This document shows positions 7,966 through 16,981 of a stretch of 64,000 bases of DNA, piece after piece. A program made the translations under genes and the position numbers. This DNA comes from Portibacter marinus (GTDB lineage: Bacteria; Bacteroidota; Bacteroidia; Chitinophagales; Saprospiraceae). The DNA is taken from NCBI RefSeq assembly GCF_021533195.1, contig NZ_JAJNKB010000008.1, positions 1 to 64,000 on the forward strand. The letters run 5' to 3'. Positions within the stretch are counted from its first letter, which is position 1; each line of letters starts with the position of its first letter. The notes beneath the pieces are model-generated. The model saw only the letters and a list, made by a program, of their open reading frames with translations. It did not search any database and was not told the DNA's origin.

Positions 7966-10644
7966 ATGAGACTATATTATATTTTGCTTCTTTTTTTATT
8001 TGTCAATATGATTTATGGTCAGAATGTACCGGTGACTCAATCTGAGGTCAGAGCTGAGTTACAAAGAAGAGGAATTGCAGAGCAAGATCTGTTGGACGAA
8101 TTAAATGCAAGAGGTATAGATATCCAAGACTTCGAAAATCTCACACCAGCTCAAATTGTCGAAATTGAGCAAATTGTGAATGAACTTGAAGCTCAAAGAG
8201 CGAACTCTGCTGACACTCCTAATCAGACTCTTGAAGGTTCAGACGAGATGATCAATAAAGAGGAGTTTCTAGAAGCTCCGACCCAAAGAGACGCTGAAGG
8301 CATGAATGAGGAGGTTAAGCGAGTCGTAGAAAATAAAGTGGATTCTACTGAGAAGATACCAAATATCTATGGTCATGCTTTTTTTAAGAATAGAGATCTC
8401 AGTGTTTTTGAAACCTCCACCGAAGTTAAAGCTCCTGAAAACTATATACTTGGAGCAGGTGATAAAATAGTAATCTCCATTTTTGGAATTAGTAGGGCAG
8501 AATTTGCTCATGAAATCGATAGTGATGGTTACATTGTTGTTAATAATCGGAGAATTTTTCTCAAAGGATTGACATTAGGAGCCGCTAAGAGAAAATTGTA
8601 TGAGACACTTTCTCGATTTTATAGGTTTGGCGAGGGAGAGTTCGATGTATCTATAAGTTATTCGAGAACCATCAATATTAATATTCAAGGAGAAGTGATG
8701 AATCCCGGGGGATATACACTTTCTGCTATAAATAATGTGTTTAACGGATTGGTTGCTGCAGGAGGACCGACTGAAATCGGGAGTTTAAGAGATGTACTTC
8801 TGATAAAAAAGGGCGGTGCTATCATTAATTTAGATTTCTATTCCTATCTGCAAAACCCTAATAATATCACCGATTCATCATTGGAGCAAGGTGATGTCAT
8901 TGTCGTGCCTGTCGCTCGAAAAATAGTGCAAATAAGAGGAGGTGTGAGAAGACCAATGCGTTATGAATTAAAGGAAAATGAGAACTTCTCAGATTTGCTG
9001 GTTTTAGCGGGTGGCTATACCAGCAATGCCAACAGACAATTGATACAAGTTTCCAGATCAGTTGAAAACGGTAGGCGATTACTAGACATACGGGGTCAAC
9101 AAATTGCTGGTTATGAATTGCAGGATGGCGATGTGGTTACCATAAGAAAGGTTGAAAACGAACTTGATAACTATGTAGAAATAAAAGGGGCTGTGATTAA
9201 TGTTGGGGAATATGAAAGAACTGATGATTTACTACTTGGTGATTTAATTAATATCGCAATTTTACAACCGGGAGCCAGAAAAGATGTAGCGTTTATCAGG
9301 AGAACAGAGGACAATGGAAGAATCATTTACCTCAAAGTTAACCTGCAAGAGGGCCAATCGGATTTACAAATTCCATTGCAGAACAGAGATGCAGTGACTG
9401 TATTTAGTGAATCTACTTTCAATGACAATCAGCAATTTCAAGTAAGTGGTGCAGTTAGAAATCCTGGATCATTCAATTTAGCACTGGGACAGTCTATTAC
9501 AATTGCAGATGCAATCGAATTGGCTGGTGGACTAAGAAGAGATGCCTCGACAGTTGGGATAATCCATACTAAAGATCCCCTTAATCCAAAATTAAAACAC
9601 TATACCAGGATTGACCTGAACGATATCTTAGCAGATGAATCAACTAATTTTTTGACAGCGTTAGATTCTTTAGAAATTTTTTCTGAATCACTATTTAGTG
9701 AAAGGTCCAGTGTTAACATTAGTGGTGCAGTAAATAACCCAGGCGAATTTCAATATGGCGTTGGAATGACACTGGCAGATGTCCTGACTATGTCCGGAGG
9801 ATTTATGCTAGGAGCGGCTACCAATCATGTAGAAATTTCCAGACTTGTGATAGAAAACAATGAGCCTACAAAAACTCTTGTTGCTAATTTAACAATTAAT
9901 AGGGATCTGGAAGAAGGTGATGAAAATTTAGCATTTGAATTAATGCCTTACGATGAAATTATGGTCAGATTTGTTCCCGATTTCGAATTGCAGAAAATCG
10001 TTACTTTAGAAGGTGAAGTGCGATTTCCGGGAGAATATAGTTTGATAAAAGACAATGAAACTGTACGAGAATTGATCATTAGGGCAGGGGGAATAACTTC
10101 AGAGGCGTTTCCTACGGGAGCCAAATTATTCAGAACCGAAAATAATACTGGTGTGGTCGTTATTAAACTAGACGATGTATTAGAAATGGGATCTTCAAGA
10201 TTTAATTTTAAGTTAAGAGATGGCGATCGTATTGAAATTCCGAAGTCTAAGGAATTTGTTAGTATAGTGGGGGCAACAAATGCATCTAAACTTTATAACA
10301 AAGAAATTTTGGGTGGTCAGAATCAACTCAATGTACCATATCATAAAGGAAAAGATGCCAGATTTTATATTGAAAACTATGCGGGTGGCATTTCAGATAG
10401 TGGAAGTCCAAATGAAATCTATGTTGAGGATGCTAACGGAGAGATTACCAGAACTAAGAACTATCTGATTTATAAGAATTACCCTGATGTTGAGATGGGA
10501 TCAAAAATTGTTGTGGGAAACAAACCTGTTAAAACGCAAGAAGAAAAAGATAGGGAAGATGTGGATTGGTCAAGAGTTCTGGCTGATTCAGTGGGTCAGG
10601 CGGTTTCTATTTTAAGCTTAATCCTACTGATAGAAAGGATTTGA
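7966..10644 (+). CDS. Polysaccharide export outer-membrane protein with multiple SLBB domains (Wza-like)
   Basis: An 892-residue envelope protein. Residues 1-19 are a signal peptide ending IYGQ. Residues 25-115 are acidic and Glu/Asp-rich. A poly-export domain follows (about 155-225, YILGAGDKIVISIFG). After it come at least six SLBB-like repeats, recognised by recurring G.V..PG.Y or G.V..PG.F turns with an AGG segment (starting near residues 234, 320, 405, 490, 583 and 683). A hydrophobic C-terminal helix (AVSILSLILLIERI) is at the end. Proteins of this type form the periplasm-to-outer-membrane channel of polysaccharide secretion. It is much longer than E. coli Wza but typical in domain content for Bacteroidota. 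No Wzc tyrosine kinase or glycosyltransferase cluster follows. Confidence 0.85.
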   Translation: MRLYYILLLFLFVNMIYGQNVPVTQSEVRAELQRRGIAEQDLLDELNARGIDIQDFENLTPAQIVEIEQIVNELEAQRANSADTPNQTLEGSDEMINKEEFLEAPTQRDAEGMNEEVKRVVENKVDSTEKIPNIYGHAFFKNRDLSVFETSTEVKAPENYILGAGDKIVISIFGISRAEFAHEIDSDGYIVVNNRRIFLKGLTLGAAKRKLYETLSRFYRFGEGEFDVSISYSRTININIQGEVMNPGGYTLSAINNVFNGLVAAGGPTEIGSLRDVLLIKKGGAIINLDFYSYLQNPNNITDSSLEQGDVIVVPVARKIVQIRGGVRRPMRYELKENENFSDLLVLAGGYTSNANRQLIQVSRSVENGRRLLDIRGQQIAGYELQDGDVVTIRKVENELDNYVEIKGAVINVGEYERTDDLLLGDLINIAILQPGARKDVAFIRRTEDNGRIIYLKVNLQEGQSDLQIPLQNRDAVTVFSESTFNDNQQFQVSGAVRNPGSFNLALGQSITIADAIELAGGLRRDASTVGIIHTKDPLNPKLKHYTRIDLNDILADESTNFLTALDSLEIFSESLFSERSSVNISGAVNNPGEFQYGVGMTLADVLTMSGGFMLGAATNHVEISRLVIENNEPTKTLVANLTINRDLEEGDENLAFELMPYDEIMVRFVPDFELQKIVTLEGEVRFPGEYSLIKDNETVRELIIRAGGITSEAFPTGAKLFRTENNTGVVVIKLDDVLEMGSSRFNFKLRDGDRIEIPKSKEFVSIVGATNASKLYNKEILGGQNQLNVPYHKGKDARFYIENYAGGISDSGSPNEIYVEDANGEITRTKNYLIYKNYPDVEMGSKIVVGNKPVKTQEEKDREDVDWSRVLADSVGQAVSILSLILLIERI

Positions 10645-10707
10645 GTTGGTTTCTAAAAAAAGTATAACAAAAAAATATAATTCATTTTTTTATTTTTAGA
10701 AAGATTA

Positions 10708-10715
10708 TATATTTG
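10708..10715 (+). promoter_or_regulatory. Candidate -7 promoter box for tRNA-Glu
   Basis: TATATTTG followed by C at 10708-10715 matches TAnnTTTG. It would start a transcript about 80 nt before the mature tRNA 5' end. The leader contains a GCTTTT/AAAAGC hairpin and an AAAATCT/AGATTTT pairing (10773-10779 with 10794-10800) that ends directly at the tRNA. Confidence 0.45.
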
Positions 10716-10801
10716 CACTGCTTTTGAAGAAAAGCCTTGAAATTGTTCATCTGATGACTTACCGGGCAGCTGAAAATCTTTACTTAATAGTATAGATTTT
10801 T

Positions 10802-10873
10802 GGCCCCTTCGTCTATCGGTTAGGACGCCAGGTTTTCATCCTGGAAAGAGGGGTTCGATTCCCCTAGGGGCTA
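10802..10873 (+). tRNA. tRNA-Glu (anticodon TTC)
   Basis: A complete 72-nt cloverleaf without an encoded CCA. The acceptor stem is 10802-10808 with 10866-10872 (first pair G-U), and the discriminator is A10873. The D stem is GTC/GAC, the anticodon stem CCAGG/CCTGG (10828-10832, 10840-10844) with loop TTTTCAT, so the anticodon at 10835-10837 is TTC. The T stem is AGGGG/CCCCT with loop TTCGATT. A terminator follows 13 bp downstream, so this is a single-gene transcript. Confidence 0.98.
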
Positions 10874-10885
10874 CTTTAGAAGATT

Positions 10886-10917
10886 GGGTTACAGACCGCT
10901 GGTGTGTAACCCTTTTT
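10886..10917 (+). terminator. Rho-independent terminator after tRNA-Glu
   Basis: GGGTTACA (10886-10893) pairs perfectly with TGTAACCC (10905-10912) across an 11-nt loop and is followed by five T. Its position right after the tRNA supports transcription termination. Confidence 0.85.
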
Positions 10918-11125
10918 AATTTAGCACCGCTGGTATTCTATTATAAAATCTCCATTCGTACAATTCGTGAAACACCTGCTAATATTCTTCATTTAATGAC
11001 CTGCTGATATATTAATTTCGATATTATCCTGCCGTATAAAATTAAGATTATATGGTCTTTCTTTTAATTATAAAAAATTAAATTTGTCATCTTATCAATT
11101 AATTCTTGACATTTAATTAAATATT

Positions 11126-12115
11126 ATGAGTAAAAAGGTTGCGATCAATGGTTTCGGTAGAATAGGAAGGCTTACTTTCAGAAACTTATTGAAAAATGAA
11201 AATATTGAAGTCGTTGCAATAAACGACCTTACAGATAATCATACACTAGCACATTTGTTAAAATATGATAGTGCTCAAGGTCCATTTGAGGGAACTGTTG
11301 AAGCGACAGATGATGCCCTTATTGTCAATTGTAAAGAAATTAAAGCCATGGCAGAAAGAAATCCAGCCGAGCTACCCTGGAAGGAACTAGAAGTTGATGT
11401 GGTCTTAGAATGCACAGGGATATTCAGAACAAAAGAAAAGGCTGGATTACACCTGGATGCTGGAGCTGGAAAAGTTGTAATTTCTGCCCCTGCTAAAGGA
11501 CCCGGCTTTAAGTCGATCGTCCTGGGTGTAAATGATCATGAATTGACCGACGACGATAAATTGATTTCCAATGCTTCATGTACCACCAATTGTTTAGCAC
11601 CAGTTGCTAAAATTGTCGTAGATAATTGGGGCTTTGTGCAAGGTTCATTAACCACAACCCATGCCTATACTTCTGATCAAAATATACAGGATGCGCCACA
11701 TAGTGATCTGAGAAGAGCCAGGGCAGCGGCTTTTAACATCGTCCCAACTTCAACCGGTGCGGCTTCTGCAGTAGGTAAAGTCGTTCCACAAGTACAAGGG
11801 AAAATGTTTGCAATGGCCTTGAGGGTCCCGGTTGTAACAGGGTCTTTAATTGAGCTTAACTTTATTGCAGAAAAAGAAACTTCAATAGAAGAAGTGAATT
11901 CAGTCTTTAAAGCACAAGCAGAAGGACCGATGAAAGGTATATTAGAATATTGTGAAGATCCTATAGTTTCATCTGACATCGTTAGGAATACGCATTCTTC
12001 TATTTTTGACTCAGGTTTAACTGACGTTCAAGGTAAAATGGTTAAAATCGTTAGTTGGTATGATAACGAAGCTGGGTATTCTGCAAGGTTAGCAGATATC
12101 ACTGCAAAAGTATAA
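11126..12115 (+). CDS. gap: Glyceraldehyde-3-phosphate dehydrogenase (NAD-dependent, type I)
   Basis: Oxidises glyceraldehyde 3-phosphate to 1,3-bisphosphoglycerate in glycolysis. The 329-residue length is normal. The NAD-binding N-terminus shows NGFGRIGRL. The catalytic Cys is residue 152 in SNASCTTNCLAP, with the catalytic His in the TTTHAYTSDQ segment and the C-terminal WYDNEAGYSARL motif. The gene is separated from pgk by a strong terminator, so the two glycolytic genes are neighbours but probably not a simple operon. The 250-bp upstream gap is AT-rich and without a gene. Confidence 0.97.
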   Translation: MSKKVAINGFGRIGRLTFRNLLKNENIEVVAINDLTDNHTLAHLLKYDSAQGPFEGTVEATDDALIVNCKEIKAMAERNPAELPWKELEVDVVLECTGIFRTKEKAGLHLDAGAGKVVISAPAKGPGFKSIVLGVNDHELTDDDKLISNASCTTNCLAPVAKIVVDNWGFVQGSLTTTHAYTSDQNIQDAPHSDLRRARAAAFNIVPTSTGAASAVGKVVPQVQGKMFAMALRVPVVTGSLIELNFIAEKETSIEEVNSVFKAQAEGPMKGILEYCEDPIVSSDIVRNTHSSIFDSGLTDVQGKMVKIVSWYDNEAGYSARLADITAKV

Positions 12116-12126
12116 GATAAAATACT

Positions 12127-12166
12127 AAAGACCTGAACTGGATCAATCCTTTTCAGGTCTTTTTAT
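12127..12166 (+). terminator. Rho-independent terminator between gap and pgk
   Basis: AAAGACCTGAA (12127-12137) pairs perfectly with TTCAGGTCTTT (12152-12162) across a 14-nt loop and runs into a T-rich tail. The A-rich 5' side makes it potentially bidirectional. It would end gap transcription 12 bp past the stop codon, leaving pgk to read-through or to its own promoter. Confidence 0.85.
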
Positions 12167-12189
12167 ATCTAATCACAAAATAATAACAG

Positions 12190-13395
12190 ATGTTAGCTTT
12201 AGACTTCAGTAAGCAGAAAGTGCTGGTTAGAGTTGATTTTAATGTTCCGTTAAATGATAAAAATCAAATCACTGATGATACCAGAATACAAAAATCCCTT
12301 CCCACCCTTAAATATATTTTGGATCATGGAGGAGCACTGATTCTCATGAGTCATTTAGGTCGACCACTAAAGTCTAAGAAAGAAGACGGAAGCATCGACG
12401 TTGATAAATTCACATTAAAGCATTTATTGACTCATCTGGAAGAGTCATTAGGTGTTCATGTACACTTCGCAAAAGATACGGTAGGAAGTGAAGCTTCGCA
12501 AAAGGCCAAGAATTTGGAACCAGGTGAAGTATTGTTGATAGAAAATACCAGGTTTCAGCCGGAAGAAGAAAAAGGTGATGAAGATTTTGCCAGGAAATTG
12601 TCATCCCTTGCAGACATATTTATCAATGACGCCTTTGGCACAGCTCACAGAGCACATGCTTCAACCACTACTGTTGCGCAATTTTTTGATAAAGAACACA
12701 AGGGCTTCGGGTTTCTTATGAATTCAGAGATTGAAAATGCAACTAAATTGTTGCAAAATCCTGATCATCCGGTCACAGCCATAATTGGTGGAGCAAAAGT
12801 GTCTGATAAAATTCAGTTGATAGAAAAAATCACTGAATTTGCCGACCACATATTGATCGGAGGTGGTATGAGTTATACTTTTTTAAAAGCTAAGGGTGGA
12901 TCTATAGGAAAGTCTTTATTTGAAGAAGATTACATCGATTTGGCAAGTGAGCTATTGGAGAAGTGCCAAGAAAAGAATGTCAATCTAATGCTTCCTAGAG
13001 ATTCTAAAATAGCTAATGATTTCAGCAATGATGCGAATACTAAGACTGTCGATAGTATGAATATTCCGCATGACTGGATGGGATTGGATATAGGCCCAGA
13101 TGCAATAGATGATTATAGGAAGATAATTTTGGAATCCAAAACGATACTTTGGAACGGTCCGGTTGGAGTTTTTGAAATGGAAAATTTTAGTAAAGGAACA
13201 TTTGCAATTGCCCAGGCCGTAGCCGATTCGACAAGTGAAGGTGCATTTTCATTGATAGGAGGTGGAGACTCAGTATCAGCCATTAACAAATCTGGACTGT
13301 CCGAAAAGGTGAGCTTTATTTCTACTGGTGGGGGAGCCATGCTGGAATTTTTAGAAGGTAAAGAACTTCCAGGTATTAAAGCCATTCGAGACTAA
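12190..13395 (+). CDS. pgk: Phosphoglycerate kinase
   Basis: Transfers phosphate from 1,3-bisphosphoglycerate to ADP. The 401-residue length fits the family. Motifs include RVDFNVPL near the N-terminus, SHLGRP, the FINDAFGTAHRAHAS hinge segment, GGAKVSDKI, WNGPVGVFE and the C-terminal GGGDSVSAI nucleotide-binding loop. The start at 12190 gives only 74 bp after gap, most of it the terminator. Expression with gap is likely by partial read-through or a promoter I could not define. Confidence 0.97.
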   Translation: MLALDFSKQKVLVRVDFNVPLNDKNQITDDTRIQKSLPTLKYILDHGGALILMSHLGRPLKSKKEDGSIDVDKFTLKHLLTHLEESLGVHVHFAKDTVGSEASQKAKNLEPGEVLLIENTRFQPEEEKGDEDFARKLSSLADIFINDAFGTAHRAHASTTTVAQFFDKEHKGFGFLMNSEIENATKLLQNPDHPVTAIIGGAKVSDKIQLIEKITEFADHILIGGGMSYTFLKAKGGSIGKSLFEEDYIDLASELLEKCQEKNVNLMLPRDSKIANDFSNDANTKTVDSMNIPHDWMGLDIGPDAIDDYRKIILESKTILWNGPVGVFEMENFSKGTFAIAQAVADSTSEGAFSLIGGGDSVSAINKSGLSEKVSFISTGGGAMLEFLEGKELPGIKAIRD

Positions 13396-13550
13396 GTAAT
13401 CCACTGCAGGTAGAATAAAATACAAGAACGGTAGTACGATAGTCTGATTTTATAGTCAAATGTTTAATAAATATGGACTTTTGATTAAGTTGACATGACC
13501 AAAATCTAATTGAAGATTTATATTGTGATCACTAAACGAAAAGATATCAG

Positions 13551-14588
13551 ATGAAAAATGTAGTGACATTTGGAGAAATCATGCTCAGACTTACACCACC
13601 TGGATGGAAAAGATTTTCACAAGCATCCGAGTTTGATGTAGTGTATGGTGGCGGTGAAAGTAACGTTGCTGTTTCATTAGCTAATTATGGCATTCCCACT
13701 CAATTTGTAACCAGATTACCTAATAATGACATCGGCGATTGTGCTCTAATGGAAATGCGAAAGAGAGGAGTGGGTACCGATCATGTTTTGAGAGGAGGAG
13801 AAAGATTGGGGATTTATTTTCTAGAAATGGGAGCAGTTAGCAGAGGCAGTAAGGTGGTATACGATAGAGCGCACTCTGCGATGTCATCTATTGAGCCAGG
13901 TATGGTAAACTGGGAAAAGGTTTTTCGAGATGCATCTTGGTTCCATTGGACTGGAATCACACCAGCTATCTCACAAGGAGCTGCTGAGGCCTGCCTCGAA
14001 GCCATTAGGATGGCTAACAAAATGGGTGTGATGGTATCCACTGACCTGAATTACAGAAAGAATTTGTGGAACTACGGTAAAGCCCCTGATCAAGTGATGC
14101 CAGATCTTGTAGAAGGTTGCGATGTTATCCTTGGAAACGAAGAAGATGCTGAAAAACATTTTGATATACATCCAGAAGGAGTAGATGTGACTCATGGCGA
14201 CACTGTAGATGCTAAGGCATATATATCAGTCTGTAGGCAGCTCATGGAAAAGTTTCCCAGATGTAAGAAAGTGATCGTCACATTAAGAGGCTCGATCAGT
14301 GCATCCCATAACTCCTGGTCTGGTGTACTCTACAATGGTGAAGAACTCTTAGAGACAAATACTTATCAAGTCACGCATATAGTTGATAGAGTAGGAGGAG
14401 GAGATAGTTTTATGGGTGGCCTGATTTACGGTCTTTTAAATTATAGAAATGACGACCAAAAGGCTCTGGATTTTGCTGTAGCGGCTTCATGCCTCAAGCA
14501 TACCATTTATGGAGATGCAAATCTTGTAACCGTAGATGAGGTCGAAAAATTAATGGGTGGGGATGCTTCAGGTAGGGTAGCAAGATAA
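13551..14588 (+). CDS. kdgK: 2-keto-3-deoxygluconate kinase (PfkB family)
   Basis: Phosphorylates 2-keto-3-deoxygluconate (KDG) to KDPG. The 345-residue PfkB fold shows the N-terminal FGEIMLRLTPP, the substrate glycines VYGGGESNVAVSLA, and the C-terminal anion-hole/catalytic loop DRVGGGDSFMGGL with the catalytic Asp. The assignment to KDG rather than other sugars rests on FGEIMLRL...ERF-type N-terminal similarity and on the following eda and uxaA genes. It is the first gene of a three-gene operon, 11 bp before eda. The 155-bp upstream region probably holds the operon promoter. Confidence 0.9.
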   Translation: MKNVVTFGEIMLRLTPPGWKRFSQASEFDVVYGGGESNVAVSLANYGIPTQFVTRLPNNDIGDCALMEMRKRGVGTDHVLRGGERLGIYFLEMGAVSRGSKVVYDRAHSAMSSIEPGMVNWEKVFRDASWFHWTGITPAISQGAAEACLEAIRMANKMGVMVSTDLNYRKNLWNYGKAPDQVMPDLVEGCDVILGNEEDAEKHFDIHPEGVDVTHGDTVDAKAYISVCRQLMEKFPRCKKVIVTLRGSISASHNSWSGVLYNGEELLETNTYQVTHIVDRVGGGDSFMGGLIYGLLNYRNDDQKALDFAVAASCLKHTIYGDANLVTVDEVEKLMGGDASGRVAR

Positions 14589-14599
14589 ATAAAATAGAT

Positions 14600-15271
14600 A
14601 TGGCTAGATTTACAAGATTACAGGTAGTGGCGATGATGGAAGATCAGGGAATGGTACCACTATATTATCACCCTGATGTTGAATTAGGTAAGGGCATACT
14701 TAAAGCTCTATATGAAGGTGGTGCCCGTTTAATAGAGTTTACCAATCGTGGTGATTTTGCTCATGAAGTTTTTGGAGCTCTAAATAAATACTGCGAAGAG
14801 CATTTGCCGGATATGGTTATGGGTGTAGGTTCCATTACAGATGCTGGTGCTGCTTCTTTGTATATGCAACTGGGGGCCAATTTCGTTGTTACCCCTGTTT
14901 TGAGAGAAGATATTGCATATGCCTGTAATCGAAAGAAAGTGCTCTGGTCTCCCGGTTGTGGAAGCCTATCAGAAATTTGCAGGGCAGAAGAATTAGGTTG
15001 CGAAATCGTTAAACTATTTCCTGGGTCCACCTACGGACCAGAATTCGTGAAGGCGATTAAAGGACCTCAACCTTGGACTTCAGTGATGCCAACTGGAGGT
15101 GTATCCCCGGACGAAGAAAATCTACGTGGCTGGTTTGATGCAGGGGTAACATGCGTTGGAATGGGCTCAAAATTAATTAGTTCCAAGGTGCTAGAAACCA
15201 AGGATTTTGAGGGATTAAGGATAAAGGTAAAGGAAACGTTGTCTTTAATCAAGACCATTCAAAATGAGTAA
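14600..15271 (+). CDS. eda: KDPG / 4-hydroxy-2-oxoglutarate aldolase
   Basis: Cleaves 2-keto-3-deoxy-6-phosphogluconate to pyruvate and glyceraldehyde 3-phosphate. The 223-residue class I aldolase has the catalytic Glu in RLIEFTNRG, the MGVGSITD segment, and the Schiff-base Lys in EIVKLFPGS, followed by MPTGGV. It is the middle gene of the uronate operon. Its last 8 bp overlap the start of uxaA in another frame, which suggests translational coupling. Its product feeds the gap/pgk glycolytic steps encoded just upstream. Confidence 0.93.
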   Translation: MARFTRLQVVAMMEDQGMVPLYYHPDVELGKGILKALYEGGARLIEFTNRGDFAHEVFGALNKYCEEHLPDMVMGVGSITDAGAASLYMQLGANFVVTPVLREDIAYACNRKKVLWSPGCGSLSEICRAEELGCEIVKLFPGSTYGPEFVKAIKGPQPWTSVMPTGGVSPDEENLRGWFDAGVTCVGMGSKLISSKVLETKDFEGLRIKVKETLSLIKTIQNE

Positions 15272-16916
15272 AATTGTTCTCCAAATTCATGACAGCGATA
15301 ATGTACTGGTTGCTATTCGTGACTTGAAAAAAGGAGAGAAAGTCACCTTCGATGATTTAGAAATTGAAATTTTCGAGTTTGTTCCAGCAAAGCATAAGTT
15401 CGCTATTAAACATATCAGACCTGGAGATTATGTGTATATGTATGGCGTGATTGTTGGTAAAGCAACCATGTTCATTCCTAAAGGTGGCAGGATAAAGATT
15501 GAAAATACTGAACATGCAACAGCGGAGGTTGATTTGAATCGATCTGATTTCAATTGGGAAAAGCCAGATATCAGAAAGTATACCGATATAAAGTTTCAAG
15601 GTTATGAAAGAGCAAATGGAAAAGTGGGTACCAGAAATTTTTGGCTGATCGTCCCACTGGTATTTTGCGAAAATAGAAACGTTGATCACATAGAGGCTAT
15701 TCTATCCGAAAAGTTGGGGTACTCTAATCCGACGACTTCCACGTATGATATCGACCAACTGATCGTAGCTTATCGCTCCGGTGCCACCTCCGAAGAAATT
15801 CTAAATAAATCGATTTACACCCCAATTGATAGTCATCAAAAAAATCAGATCTTTTCAAATGTAGATGGCATTAGATTTTTAAAGCATGAAGGTGGATGTG
15901 GTGGAACCAGAGAAGATGCAGACCTGCTTTGTCAATTACTTGCCAGGTATATCGAACATCCAAATGTAGCGGGTGCTACTGTTATGAGCCTGGGTTGTCA
16001 AAATGCACAAATATCTCTATTAAAAAGTCACCTTGAAAGTTCAGGTTCTGCTGATAATAAACCAGTCTATTTCTTGGAGCAACAAGGTAGTTCGAGTGAA
16101 ATTTCATTTATCGAAGATGCTGTAAAGTATACTTTTGTGGGTTTAATGGAGGCCAATCAGCACCATCGAAAGCCTTTCGGATTAGAACACTTAAATATCG
16201 GCTTAGAATGTGGTGGATCAGATGGATTTTCTGGTATTTCGGCTAATCCCACACTCGGTCATCTCTCTGATATGATTGTAGCCTTAGGTGGAACAGCGAT
16301 TTTAGCTGAATTTCCAGAATTAAACGGAGTAGAACAACAACTGATAAACAGATGCAGAGATATAACATTGGCTAGAAAATTTTCAGCTTTGATGGAGGAA
16401 TATAAAATAAAAGCTGAATCTGTTGGATCTTCATTTAAACATAACCCCTCTCCGGGAAATATCAAAGATGGTCTTATAACTGATGCAATGAAATCTGCAG
16501 GTGCAGCGAGAAAGGGGGGTACATCACCGATCGAGGGTGTATTGGATTATGGAGAAGCAACAGTCAGAAACGGACTTCATTTACTTAGGACTCCTGGAAA
16601 TGATGTCGAAAGTACAACAGGATTAGCAGGTGCCGGAGCTAATATTATTCTATTTACAACAGGATTAGGAACACCTACTGGAAATCCGATCACTCCAGTC
16701 ATCAAGATTTCATCTCATAATGAATTAGCAAAACGCATGTCTGACATCATTGATTTCAACGCCGGACCTATTATTAATGGGAACATTTGTATTGAATCAA
16801 TGGCCAGTGAACTTTTAGATTTAGTTATTGAAGTTGCAAGTGGAAAAAAGGAAACGCACAGTATTAGGCTGGGGCAGAATGACTTTATTCCCTGGAAAAG
16901 GGGAGTGAGTCTGTAA
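15264..16916 (+). CDS. uxaA: Altronate dehydratase (UxaA/GarD family)
   Basis: Dehydrates D-altronate to KDG in galacturonate breakdown. At 550 residues it carries both parts of the classic enzyme. An N-terminal SAF domain covers about 1-95 (DSDNVLVAIRDLKKGEKV). The large catalytic part covers about 100-550, with the YERANGKVGTRNFW start, HEGGCGG, LGLECGGSDGFSGISANP-like Cys/Gly motifs and a C-terminal GAGANIILFTTGLGTPTGNP segment. It starts inside the end of eda (8-bp overlap). The partners UxaC and UxaB are not in the window. Galactarate dehydratase belongs to the same family, but the operon context with kdgK favours altronate. Confidence 0.88.
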   Translation: MSKIVLQIHDSDNVLVAIRDLKKGEKVTFDDLEIEIFEFVPAKHKFAIKHIRPGDYVYMYGVIVGKATMFIPKGGRIKIENTEHATAEVDLNRSDFNWEKPDIRKYTDIKFQGYERANGKVGTRNFWLIVPLVFCENRNVDHIEAILSEKLGYSNPTTSTYDIDQLIVAYRSGATSEEILNKSIYTPIDSHQKNQIFSNVDGIRFLKHEGGCGGTREDADLLCQLLARYIEHPNVAGATVMSLGCQNAQISLLKSHLESSGSADNKPVYFLEQQGSSSEISFIEDAVKYTFVGLMEANQHHRKPFGLEHLNIGLECGGSDGFSGISANPTLGHLSDMIVALGGTAILAEFPELNGVEQQLINRCRDITLARKFSALMEEYKIKAESVGSSFKHNPSPGNIKDGLITDAMKSAGAARKGGTSPIEGVLDYGEATVRNGLHLLRTPGNDVESTTGLAGAGANIILFTTGLGTPTGNPITPVIKISSHNELAKRMSDIIDFNAGPIINGNICIESMASELLDLVIEVASGKKETHSIRLGQNDFIPWKRGVSL

Positions 16917-16953
16917 TTGTTTTGAAAATGTGGTATTTTTATCTCATATGTTC

Positions 16954-16961
16954 TATATTTG
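16954..16961 (+). promoter_or_regulatory. Candidate -7 box for the aromatic amino acid hydroxylase gene
   Basis: TATATTTG matches TAnnTTTG and ends 20 bp before the ATG at 16982, giving a short leader. No well-placed -33 TTG was found. Confidence 0.45.
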
Positions 16962-16981
16962 TTATTATATAAAGAACAATC

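Noticed and set aside
10773-10800. AAAATCT/AGATTTT hairpin as a terminator
   Set aside because: It ends directly at the tRNA-Glu 5' end, where termination makes no sense; more likely leader structure.
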